A DNA stretch of 9,851 nucleotides, taken from positions 1 to 9,851 of the forward strand of contig CACZNF010000050.1 in the NCBI GenBank assembly GCA_902782395.1, written 5' to 3'. A program made the translations under genes and the position numbers. Of this stretch, positions 1 to 6,289 are shown piece after piece. A model generated the notes under the pieces. The model saw only the letters and a program-made list of their open reading frames with translations, did not search any database and was not told the DNA's origin. The stretch's first letter is position 1, and every line of letters starts with the position of its first letter. Source of the DNA: an uncultured Erysipelotrichaceae bacterium. Lineage in GTDB: Bacteria > Bacillota_I > Bacilli_A > RFN20 > CAG-826.

Positions 1-432
1 ACATACATGTGTGAATACTTATACGGTGATTATGAATGGAAAGAAGGCAAAAACTGGAGTAACTCTTTGTCTGAACCATTAAGCAGCACATCAGAATTGG
101 TGGATATTAATGGCACAGGAAATGATACTGTTGAAACCACCTTTACTTCTAGACATCGTAAAGACGTTAAATATTTCAGTGATCTTAATAGTTGCATTAA
201 TCCTCATTACGCCAATTATTTAGGCACACAGACAGTATTCCCAAGCAAAAATGTTGAGGGCGAATTCGAAGGTAATTATGCAGTTTGCAGAACTGGTAAT
301 GCCGCTGCCCATTATCTTGGTACGTTCAATATGAAGATTTACCTTGAAGGTTGGGATTTCTCTGTTGTGGATGCCCAAATCCAAAATAAATTCTATTTAG
401 GCTTAACGTTCCAAATCAACATTGTGAGATAG
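1..432 (+). CDS. C-terminal part of a secreted surface protein, paralogue of the next gene (5' end outside window)
   Basis: The frame is open from the first base, so the ATG at 7 is probably internal and the true start lies upstream. About 143 residues are visible, with no membrane segment. The sequence is polar and rich in Asn, Thr, Tyr and Gly, as in extracellular proteins. Near the end (337-357) it carries IYLEGWD followed by a beta-like segment ending FQINIV. The next gene ends the same way, with IYLEGWD and then FNAQLSFKLL, so the two are probably tandem paralogues. I infer that this one also has a SipW-type signal at its missing N-terminus. The TAG stop overlaps the AGGAGG of the next gene, so the two are likely co-translated. 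Function is not known; a fibre or matrix subunit is a guess from the neighbouring signal peptidase. Confidence 0.8.
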   Translation, partial: TYMCEYLYGDYEWKEGKNWSNSLSEPLSSTSELVDINGTGNDTVETTFTSRHRKDVKYFSDLNSCINPHYANYLGTQTVFPSKNVEGEFEGNYAVCRTGNAAAHYLGTFNMKIYLEGWDFSVVDAQIQNKFYLGLTFQINIVR

Positions 433-436
433 GAGG
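431..436 (+). promoter_or_regulatory. Ribosome binding site AGGAGG overlapping the upstream stop codon
   Basis: A perfect AGGAGG begins on the last two bases of the upstream TAG stop. It lies only three bases before the ATG at 440, a shorter spacing than usual. It supports that ATG as the start and suggests tight translational linkage of the two surface-protein genes. Confidence 0.75.
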
Positions 437-439
437 CTT

Positions 440-1531
440 ATGAATCAGAAAAGACTTGTTGTATCACTAATAATCGGAACCATTGCGTTATCTGTGATAT
501 CGCTTTCCGCTTCTTTAGCGTGGTATGCAAGTAGTGATCAACTCCATGTCAATTCTATTGATCTTGATCTAAGAGCGGATGAAGATGCTGGTTTATTTAT
601 CTCCACTGAAACTGATGAAAATTCTTTTAAACCTAAGCTCACTAATAACGAACTTAACAACGTTAAAGAATTTGAACCTGCTTCTAGCATGTTCCAAGAT
701 AAATGGATGTCCACTAAGAGTGATATTCCATATTTATACAACTTCAAAGAAAGATCTTTCATGGGTGAACCTGATTTTAACAAACCAAGTAGTGAAGGTT
801 TCTTTCAACAAAGATTATATCTTTTGAATAATATCGACTATTATGTCACAATTGATACAGAACAAACCTTTGTCAAGTCTGACAAAGACGCTAATCATTT
901 ACGCGCGCAGGCTCTTGTGGGCAAAGTTGGTGAATTAACTGTTGATGAAATCGAACAAAAATTAAACAAATTAGAAAATTGCATGAGATTCTCCATCCTT
1001 GTTAATAATCCTAATTACTACCGTTACTACATCATCGATCCAAATAAGGGTCAAGATAAAGTAACTTACTATGCAGGTAGATTAGATAACGATGGTGACG
1101 AATTTTATGACACATATCAAGTCAGTGTGACTGACACACCAAAAGAGATTGTATACGGTGAAATCGAAAATAGAGACGCTATTAAGTATGACAATCCAAA
1201 GAGCGAAACACTATCTCCTCGTAAAATTGATCCAGATAAGAAAGAATTCTTCGGTAATGCTTTCACTGGTAAGAGTGATGATGGTGCATATACATATAAT
1301 GAACAATTATCGCTTGACGCAGGCGTTAAATATAAACAAGAACCTTCTATCTCTTTAGAAGAAATCGCGTCAGACGATAACCCAGTCTTAATCCCATGCT
1401 ATAACGGTGTTCCTACCGAAATAGTGTTATCCATCTATTTAGAAGGTTGGGATAAGGACTGCTACAATTCGACAATGGGTGCAAGCTTCAATGCACAATT
1501 AAGTTTTAAGTTATTAAGGGGGATTATCTAA
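440..1531 (+). CDS. Exported surface protein with SipW/TasA-type signal region and C-terminal IYLEGWD motif
   Basis: 363 residues. The N-terminus has a basic start (MNQKR), a hydrophobic stretch at about residues 6-27, then SLAWYASS and the segment NSIDLDLRADE. This layout resembles the alternate signal of TasA/camelysin-type proteins, where a small-residue and aromatic pair follows the hydrophobic core and a short beta strand with L-D-L comes about 15 residues later. Those proteins are normally cut by SipW-type peptidases, and one is encoded at 5405-6289. The rest is polar, rich in Asp, Asn and Tyr, with no further membrane segment. The C-terminal strand carries IYLEGWD (1433-1453) as in the upstream paralogue. 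At 363 residues it is longer than TasA (about 260), and the middle (residues 60-300) matches nothing I recognise. A fibre, matrix or cell-surface role is inferred. An ordinary signal-anchored lipid-free surface protein is the alternative. Confidence 0.75.
   Translation: MNQKRLVVSLIIGTIALSVISLSASLAWYASSDQLHVNSIDLDLRADEDAGLFISTETDENSFKPKLTNNELNNVKEFEPASSMFQDKWMSTKSDIPYLYNFKERSFMGEPDFNKPSSEGFFQQRLYLLNNIDYYVTIDTEQTFVKSDKDANHLRAQALVGKVGELTVDEIEQKLNKLENCMRFSILVNNPNYYRYYIIDPNKGQDKVTYYAGRLDNDGDEFYDTYQVSVTDTPKEIVYGEIENRDAIKYDNPKSETLSPRKIDPDKKEFFGNAFTGKSDDGAYTYNEQLSLDAGVKYKQEPSISLEEIASDDNPVLIPCYNGVPTEIVLSIYLEGWDKDCYNSTMGASFNAQLSFKLLRGII
1516..1522 (+). promoter_or_regulatory. Ribosome binding site AAGGGGG for the AAA+ ATPase gene
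   Basis: AAGGGGG lies inside the last codons of the upstream gene, ten bases before the ATG at 1533, and supports that start. Only one base separates the stop of one gene from the start of the next. Confidence 0.6.
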
Positions 1532-1532
1532 T

Positions 1533-3059
1533 ATGGCATCTTATTTTGAGTATTTAAGGTACATGTTCCTAAGAGTCCTAGAGCATATTGGCACATTCTT
1601 TTATAAAGCCATTGTCTCTCCATGGACTGACTTACCAAAAAACTTTGGTATTTATAACGATTTGATGAGTAATCATTCAAGTAGTTTTGGTCCAGTTGGT
1701 TGGATCTTCTGGGTCATCTTCTTATTGTTATTCATCGGTTTAATTGCCGGCATACTTTTCTTAATCGTTATCTTCTTTAGAAAATACGTAAGATTCGTGA
1801 AGAAAGAATTAGATAAAGAAGAATTACGTAGACAAGTAGAAAGACTTAACTACGAACTCTATCAAGCTGTCCAAGAAAAAGATAAAATCCTCAATCTTAA
1901 AATCGGTTACATGGGCTTACGTAGTCCAGACCAAGCTGACTTAGATCAAGAAAGCAAAGAAGTCGTGGAAGAAGTTAGTTCCAGATTCCCAAAACTTATC
2001 CATGTTGATAACAAATATAGAGGCACTAATAACGATATTCCATTTAGACCAAACCTCACCCTTGAAGAATTATGTAATGCCTTCCGTAACTTCGCTGCTT
2101 CTCAATTAAAGCTATATTACAGAGAAGATGTCATTAAACAATTATTTGCCGGTATGGCGGCCTCTAAGTTAATCATCTTAGAAGGTATCTCTGGTACAGG
2201 TAAAACATCCTTAGCGTTCGCCCTTGGTAAATTCTTCAGATTTGACTCCGCGATTATTCCGGTTCAACCATCCTGGAAAGATAGAAGTGAACTCTTAGGT
2301 TACTACAACGAATTCACTAAGAAATTCAATGAAACTGAATTCTTAAGAGCGTTATACACAACCACATATCGTCAAGATATGGACATCATCGTCCTCGATG
2401 AAATGAACTTAGCCCGTATTGAATACTACTTCGCTGAATTCTTATCCATCATGGAAATGAGAGATCCTAATGACTGGGTGTTAGATTTAATCCCTGCCAC
2501 AATGAGCAATGACCCAGTTAACTTAAAAGAAGGTAAACTCTTAATTCCACAAAACGTCATGTTCTTCGGTACCGCCAATAACGATGATAGTACATTCACT
2601 ATCTCCGATAAGGTCTATGACCGTGCGGTCTCCATCTTCTTTGACGATAAAGGTCGTCCATTCGATGCACCACAACAAGAAGCGATGTCTATCCCATATA
2701 GCCAAATTAGAAAACTATATGATGAAGCTATTGCCCAATACCCAATTAGCAAAGACATGTCTCAAAAGTTCGAACAATTAGACAACTTCGTCATTAAGAA
2801 ATTCAAACTCGCCTTTGGTAACCGTATTCTTAAACAGTTAGATACATTCATTCCTGTTTATGTCGGCTGTGGTGGTAAAGAAGTCGATGGTTATGACTTC
2901 ATCTTCACTAACAAAGTCCTTAAGAAATTTGAATCCTTAAATATCGCCTTCTTAAAAGACGAATTAAAAGAACTCGATTCTCAATTAGACAAAATGTATG
3001 GCAAAGGCAACTTCAAGATGGCCCATGCCTATATTGAAAACTTACTCAAAAACAACTAA
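1533..3059 (+). CDS. Membrane-anchored McrB-like AAA+ ATPase
   Basis: 508 residues. A strong membrane segment lies at about 55-82, followed by a charged, probably coiled-coil region (84-122). The AAA+ module starts near 175. Walker A is GISGTGKT (218-225, Lys224) and Walker B is IIVLDE (285-290), continuing MNLAR as in the McrB/AAA_5 class. The stretch VQPSWKDRSELLGYYN (244-259) is typical of McrB-like ATPases, and the sensor-1 region is GTANNDD (346-352). Arg364 in YDRA is a candidate Arg finger. All residues needed for nucleotide binding and hydrolysis appear present. McrB proteins usually move DNA-cleaving complexes and are soluble. Here no DNA-binding or modified-base domain is seen and the N-terminus sits in the membrane. 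The next gene encodes the expected DUF2357-type partner. I infer a membrane-bound motor acting on a protein or envelope substrate. A membrane-attached defence ATPase is the alternative. Confidence 0.85.
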   Translation: MASYFEYLRYMFLRVLEHIGTFFYKAIVSPWTDLPKNFGIYNDLMSNHSSSFGPVGWIFWVIFLLLFIGLIAGILFLIVIFFRKYVRFVKKELDKEELRRQVERLNYELYQAVQEKDKILNLKIGYMGLRSPDQADLDQESKEVVEEVSSRFPKLIHVDNKYRGTNNDIPFRPNLTLEELCNAFRNFAASQLKLYYREDVIKQLFAGMAASKLIILEGISGTGKTSLAFALGKFFRFDSAIIPVQPSWKDRSELLGYYNEFTKKFNETEFLRALYTTTYRQDMDIIVLDEMNLARIEYYFAEFLSIMEMRDPNDWVLDLIPATMSNDPVNLKEGKLLIPQNVMFFGTANNDDSTFTISDKVYDRAVSIFFDDKGRPFDAPQQEAMSIPYSQIRKLYDEAIAQYPISKDMSQKFEQLDNFVIKKFKLAFGNRILKQLDTFIPVYVGCGGKEVDGYDFIFTNKVLKKFESLNIAFLKDELKELDSQLDKMYGKGNFKMAHAYIENLLKNN

Positions 3060-3071
3060 TAACATTCATTT

Positions 3072-4718
3072 ATGAAAAAACAAAACTCCACTAGACAAAT
3101 CAATCGTTCCTATCAAAGCAAGATGAAAGCTTTGATTAAAGGAAAACATGAAGAAGAAATCTTCGATTCTTTAAAGAATGGTAAGAATTCTTATTTAAGA
3201 TTGGATCGTTTAGCGAGTTCATCTTTCGATAAAAGCTGGATTGAAACAATTGAAGATGTCATCTTCGATTTAGGTGCGATTATCGCTAATCCAAGAAGTA
3301 CCACTAAAGTGGAAGGTAGCATTACCCCAGTTGAATTAGCCAAAAAGATTACTAGTGAATCAGTCCAACATTTAGCGAGCCATACCCAATATATTAAAGA
3401 AGTTGATGAATATGGTAATGTCATCCCAAGTAAACTTTTAAGCATGTACGCGGATGATGATATCCATACCTATGAAAATAGATTCATCGCCACTTTTGTG
3501 AGAAGATTAATGCTCTTCATCACTAAGCGTTATGAATACATCACTAAATACGCAGAATTACGTAATGAAGAAGTCTTATTCTTTAAAAACTATTCTGTCG
3601 TCGATGGAGCAGATGTTGAAATCGAAACCAAAGTTAAAGTGTCTTATAAGAATGAAACTGAAGAAGAAGTACGTAACTCTAAGTACATCGATAGAATCAT
3701 TCAAACAAGACAATATATCCTTTATTTCTATAACTCTCCATTCATGAAAGCGTTAAAGACAGAAAAGGATGTCCGTAACCCAATCATTCAAACAAATATC
3801 ATTAGAAAGAATCCTAAATATCGTCACTGCTATGAAGTGTATAGATTCATCGAATCCTACGATAAGTTAGGTGTTAACTATAAGATTGATGAAAACTATT
3901 CCTTATTTAAGGATGAAGAAATTAACGAATTAAATAGAACATTATTCGCTAACTACATCACCCTTAAAGGTAATTCTGAATCTAAATCAAGTAAGAAGAA
4001 CACTAAGGTCTATAAACCAAAGATCCTTACATCCTTGGATGATGAATCATTTATCTATGGTCCATTATTTGAAGGACCAATTGAATTTGTCCGTACTGAT
4101 GAAGGCTATCAAAAATACTTAGATAGCAAAGTCAGAAAAGACTTACCACTTCACCCAACAAAGAAAGAAAAAGAATACTATTCATTAGAATATGAAAAGA
4201 AGTCTGAAAATAAAGAAGACTTAAAACAAAAGAACGATTTAATTAAACGTACTGAAAAACAAGTTAATCAATTCGAAAAGAAAGTTAAGAACATTCTCGC
4301 TAAACGTGAAGAAGCGAGACTCAAACTTCTCGAACTTGAAGCGGAAACAATTAGACAAGAAGAGCAAGATCTCCTTGAAGCCGCGAGACGTGAAATCATT
4401 GATGCTTCTAAAGAAGATAAGGAACAAGCTCTTCCAAAAGAAGAACCTAAACAAGAAGCTCCAAAACAAGAAGAACCAGTTAAGGAAAAGATTGTTTACG
4501 TTCCTACCGTTAGTTTTGAAGATGTCGCTAAAGAGATTTGGCCACAACTCTATAAACCAGTAAAACAAGTTAAAAAGGCTAAACAAGAACAACCACAACC
4601 AGTGGAGGTCGAAGTCATTCCTCAAGTTGAAACTCCTGTTGAAGAGCCGCAACCAGTTGTCGAAGCGGAAGAAGCACCAAAAGCGGAACAAAAAAAAAAG
4701 TCTATGTCCCAACCGTGA
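3072..4718 (+). CDS. DUF2357/McrC-like partner protein, N-terminal part of a frame-interrupted gene
   Basis: 548 residues in this frame. Residues 1-300 resemble the DUF2357 family that partners McrB-like ATPases: TYENRFIATFVRRL (133-146) and NPIIQTNIIRKNPKYRHCYE (236-255) are the most recognisable segments. The PD-(D/E)XK nuclease expected after this domain is not seen. Instead there is a basic linker (300-365), a charged, probably coiled-coil helix (370-450) and a Pro/Glu/Lys/Gln-rich tail with one YVPTVSF...EIWPQL repeat (474-496). The frame ends at a TGA (4716-4718) just after a run of ten A. The protein then continues in the -1 frame to 5401 with two more copies of the repeat, giving about 776 residues in all. 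No clear ribosome binding site precedes the ATG at 3072, twelve bases after the ATPase stop, so translation may be coupled. I infer a structural adaptor for the ATPase. Confidence 0.7.
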   Translation: MKKQNSTRQINRSYQSKMKALIKGKHEEEIFDSLKNGKNSYLRLDRLASSSFDKSWIETIEDVIFDLGAIIANPRSTTKVEGSITPVELAKKITSESVQHLASHTQYIKEVDEYGNVIPSKLLSMYADDDIHTYENRFIATFVRRLMLFITKRYEYITKYAELRNEEVLFFKNYSVVDGADVEIETKVKVSYKNETEEEVRNSKYIDRIIQTRQYILYFYNSPFMKALKTEKDVRNPIIQTNIIRKNPKYRHCYEVYRFIESYDKLGVNYKIDENYSLFKDEEINELNRTLFANYITLKGNSESKSSKKNTKVYKPKILTSLDDESFIYGPLFEGPIEFVRTDEGYQKYLDSKVRKDLPLHPTKKEKEYYSLEYEKKSENKEDLKQKNDLIKRTEKQVNQFEKKVKNILAKREEARLKLLELEAETIRQEEQDLLEAARREIIDASKEDKEQALPKEEPKQEAPKQEEPVKEKIVYVPTVSFEDVAKEIWPQLYKPVKQVKKAKQEQPQPVEVEVIPQVETPVEEPQPVVEAEEAPKAEQKKKSMSQP

Positions 4719-4972
4719 CATTTGATGAAGCTGCTGATGAGATTTGGCAACAACTTAATAATCCAAATCCAATCGTTAAAGAAGAAGTTCCAGTGGAACA
4801 AGTTATAGAACAACCTAAGGCTGTTAAGAAAGCTCCTACTAAGAAAGCCGCTAAAGCGGAACCAGTTGAAACTCCTGAAATAGAAGAAGCTAAACCAGCA
4901 CCTAAGGTTTACGTTCCAACTGTATCATTTAATGAAGCCGCTGATGAAATCTGGCCACAGCTTAATAATCCA
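4491..4972 (+). repeat. Three 23-residue repeats (YVPTVSF...EIWPQL) in tandem 69-codon units
   Basis: Copies lie at 4491-4559, 4697-4765 and 4904-4972. The consensus is [IK]VYVPTV[ST]F, then an acidic helix-like stretch, then EIW[PQ]QL and a final Asn/Lys-Pro. The linkers are rich in Pro, Glu, Lys and Val. Starts are 206 and 207 bases apart, so the first unit lacks one base of an exact 69-codon period. The conserved Trp, Leu and Pro in an otherwise disordered tail suggest a short docking motif presented three times. Confidence 0.9.
4690..4721 (+). other. Frame-change site: run of ten A with A AAA AAG heptamer
   Basis: Bases 4690-4699 are ten A followed by G. Its last seven bases, A AAA AAG (4694-4700), are in the phase required for -1 slippage in the upstream frame, the same heptamer used in dnaX. 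Shifting -1 there gives KVYVPTVTF, a perfect start of repeat copy 2. The unshifted frame adds only SMSQP and stops. A weak five-pair stem (ATGTC 4704-4708 with GACAT 4717-4721) lies four bases downstream, and I see no strong internal Shine-Dalgarno upstream. A missing A, from sequencing or real mutation, explains the pattern equally well. Confidence 0.75.
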
Positions 4973-5401
4973 CAACCAATCGTGGTTGAAAAGCCAGTGG
5001 AAGAAGCTCCAGCTGTCGTAGAACAAGCCAAAGAAGAAAAACCTGCTGAGGTGAAAGAACCAACACGTATGGTTAAGCTTCCAAAAGGCGCCGTCTTAGT
5101 GCCTATCCCAGAAGGTAGAAAGATTAAGAAACGCTTTATCCGCGCGGATGGTACTGAAGCAATCATTTGGGTTAAAGAAAAGAAAGCTCCTTCTAACCCA
5201 GAACCTATAAAAGAAGCTCCTAAAAAAGAAGAGCCTAAAGCTCCAGAAGTGAAAAAGGAAGAACCTAAAAAGGTTCCTGAAGCTAAACCAGAGGTAAAAC
5301 CTCAACCAAAACCTCTTCCAAAGAAAGAGGAGAAAAAGGAAAATAAACCACAACAAAAAACTATTAAAGGCAAAAATAGCCGTAAGAAATTTAGAAAGTA
5401 A
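4715..5401 (+). CDS. C-terminal part of the DUF2357-like gene: repeat-bearing Pro/Lys/Glu-rich tail
   Basis: This reading frame is the continuation of the preceding gene. It is really open from at least 4697, and the GTG at 4715 encodes Val inside the repeat YVPTVTF, so it is unlikely to be a native start. No ribosome binding site precedes it, although GTG and the upstream TGA share the four bases GTGA, which could allow re-initiation. Content: repeat copies 2 and 3 (4697-4765, 4904-4972), then a compact beta-like segment of about 39 residues (5069-5185, starting MVKLPKGAVLVPI and ending IIWVKEKK). After that comes a very basic Lys/Pro/Glu-rich tail ending KGKNSRKKFRK. The compact segment is the only part that looks folded, and I do not recognise it. 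The basic end could bind nucleic acid, acidic polymers or membrane lipid; this is a guess. Confidence 0.7.
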   Translation: MTFDEAADEIWQQLNNPNPIVKEEVPVEQVIEQPKAVKKAPTKKAAKAEPVETPEIEEAKPAPKVYVPTVSFNEAADEIWPQLNNPQPIVVEKPVEEAPAVVEQAKEEKPAEVKEPTRMVKLPKGAVLVPIPEGRKIKKRFIRADGTEAIIWVKEKKAPSNPEPIKEAPKKEEPKAPEVKKEEPKKVPEAKPEVKPQPKPLPKKEEKKENKPQQKTIKGKNSRKKFRK

Positions 5402-5404
5402 TTT

Positions 5405-6289
5405 ATGAGCGAACAAAAAAAGGAAAAACGTGTCAAAAGACCAAAAAGTAAGGCCAGAAAGATTGTTGAATGGATCCTTACTGGTATTTTCCTTGCGCTT
5501 TTTGCCTTCGTTATGGCGGGTCAAATTGATGGCATGGTCCATAAGAAAGATCACTATAACCAACAAATTAGATTTGGTTATGGTACCTTCATGGTTAAAA
5601 CAGACTCCATGAAACCTTTATATGGCATTAATACCGCTTTAATTACTTATTTAGAAGATCCAGAAAAGATTTATGAACGTTTCCAAAAAGGTGAAACCGT
5701 GGATATCACATTCGTACACTGGACAGTCCCTACTAACGAATATACCGTTCCTTATGATAATCCAGAATTAACAGTGAGAACTAACGCTAGTTCGGATAAG
5801 ACAGTGGATGGCATCCCTATGACCCATAGAGTGAGAGAAATCCACGTTAATACTAATGTGAAAAAAGGTAATGGTCGTTATACATTTATCACCGCTGGTA
5901 TTAATACCAGAAGTGAATGGATGGGTTGGAAACAAGGTGACCCAGATATGGTCATTAACCAATATCAAGCTATTACAGAAAAAGAACTCCTCGGTAGAGT
6001 GGTGGTCAATTCTCCATTCTTAGGAGCCATCTTCTCATTCGTGAGTTCAGTACTAGGCTTATTAGTATTGCTTCTCATTCCAGCGTTCTATCTCGTTATT
6101 ACTTCCGTTATTGATATCTTTAAGGCCTATAAGGATCCAGAAGAGGTCAAAGAAGGTGGCCCTTCGGGAGATACACCTAAAGGTGAAGTTGCGCTTTCAG
6201 ACGCTGATAAAAAGAGACTTAAAGAACAACTACTAGAAGAAATGTTAAATAAGAAGAAAGGAGCAGCAAACAATGAAAAAGAAGAATAA
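5405..6289 (+). CDS. SipW/ER-type signal peptidase I (Ser/His dyad)
   Basis: 294 residues. Predicted order: basic cytoplasmic start, membrane segment (about 20-37), outer catalytic domain, second membrane segment (about 203-237), charged cytoplasmic tail. The catalytic Ser is Ser68 in DSMKP (the family S-M-x-P box). The general base is His141 in MTHRV, not the Lys of ordinary bacterial LepB, which places it with the SipW/archaeal/eukaryotic ER group. ELLGRVVVNSPFLG (193-206) is also typical. The usual GDN/GDA box with its Asp reads AGINTRSEW (164-172), so the first conserved Asp is Ile166; Asp179 or Asp181 might supply the second. SipW enzymes cut TasA-type signals, matching the two upstream surface-protein genes. 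The tail carries a Lys/Glu/Leu-rich helix (about 262-285) that could dock another protein. The gene starts three bases after the previous stop with only a weak ribosome site, and its last 17 bases overlap the next gene. Confidence 0.85.
   Translation: MSEQKKEKRVKRPKSKARKIVEWILTGIFLALFAFVMAGQIDGMVHKKDHYNQQIRFGYGTFMVKTDSMKPLYGINTALITYLEDPEKIYERFQKGETVDITFVHWTVPTNEYTVPYDNPELTVRTNASSDKTVDGIPMTHRVREIHVNTNVKKGNGRYTFITAGINTRSEWMGWKQGDPDMVINQYQAITEKELLGRVVVNSPFLGAIFSFVSSVLGLLVLLLIPAFYLVITSVIDIFKAYKDPEEVKEGGPSGDTPKGEVALSDADKKRLKEQLLEEMLNKKKGAANNEKEE
6257..6263 (+). promoter_or_regulatory. Ribosome binding site AAAGGAG for the EAL gene, inside the signal peptidase gene
   Basis: AAAGGAG lies nine bases before the ATG at 6273 and fixes that start, which is 17 bases before the end of the signal peptidase gene. 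The overlap implies co-expression of the peptidase and the EAL protein. Confidence 0.7.

Noticed and set aside
1121..1135. Short palindrome GTCAG/CTGAC
   Set aside because: It is only five pairs, inside a coding region, with no second copy or promoter context.
4700..4718. TGA at the end of the DUF2357-like frame read as Trp (code 4)
   Set aside because: Reading through gives a sequence unrelated to the repeats, whereas the -1 frame restores them exactly. Trp is always TGG in the other genes.
4239..4721. Minus-strand open frame of about 160 codons rich in Phe, Leu, Trp and Arg
   Set aside because: It is the complement of the Lys/Glu-rich coiled-coil and tail region, which gives stop-free Phe/Leu-rich antisense frames. 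It has no ribosome site and opposes the operon.
1533..5401. Ordinary McrBC restriction system
   Set aside because: The ATPase fits the McrB class, but no nuclease motif or DNA-recognition domain is seen, the ATPase has a membrane span, and the neighbours are export and signalling genes.
5096..5566. Minus-strand open frame of about 156 codons, Phe/Leu/Arg-rich
   Set aside because: It is antisense to the Lys/Pro/Glu-rich tail and the start of the signal peptidase. Its composition is an artefact of the sense codons and no start context is seen.
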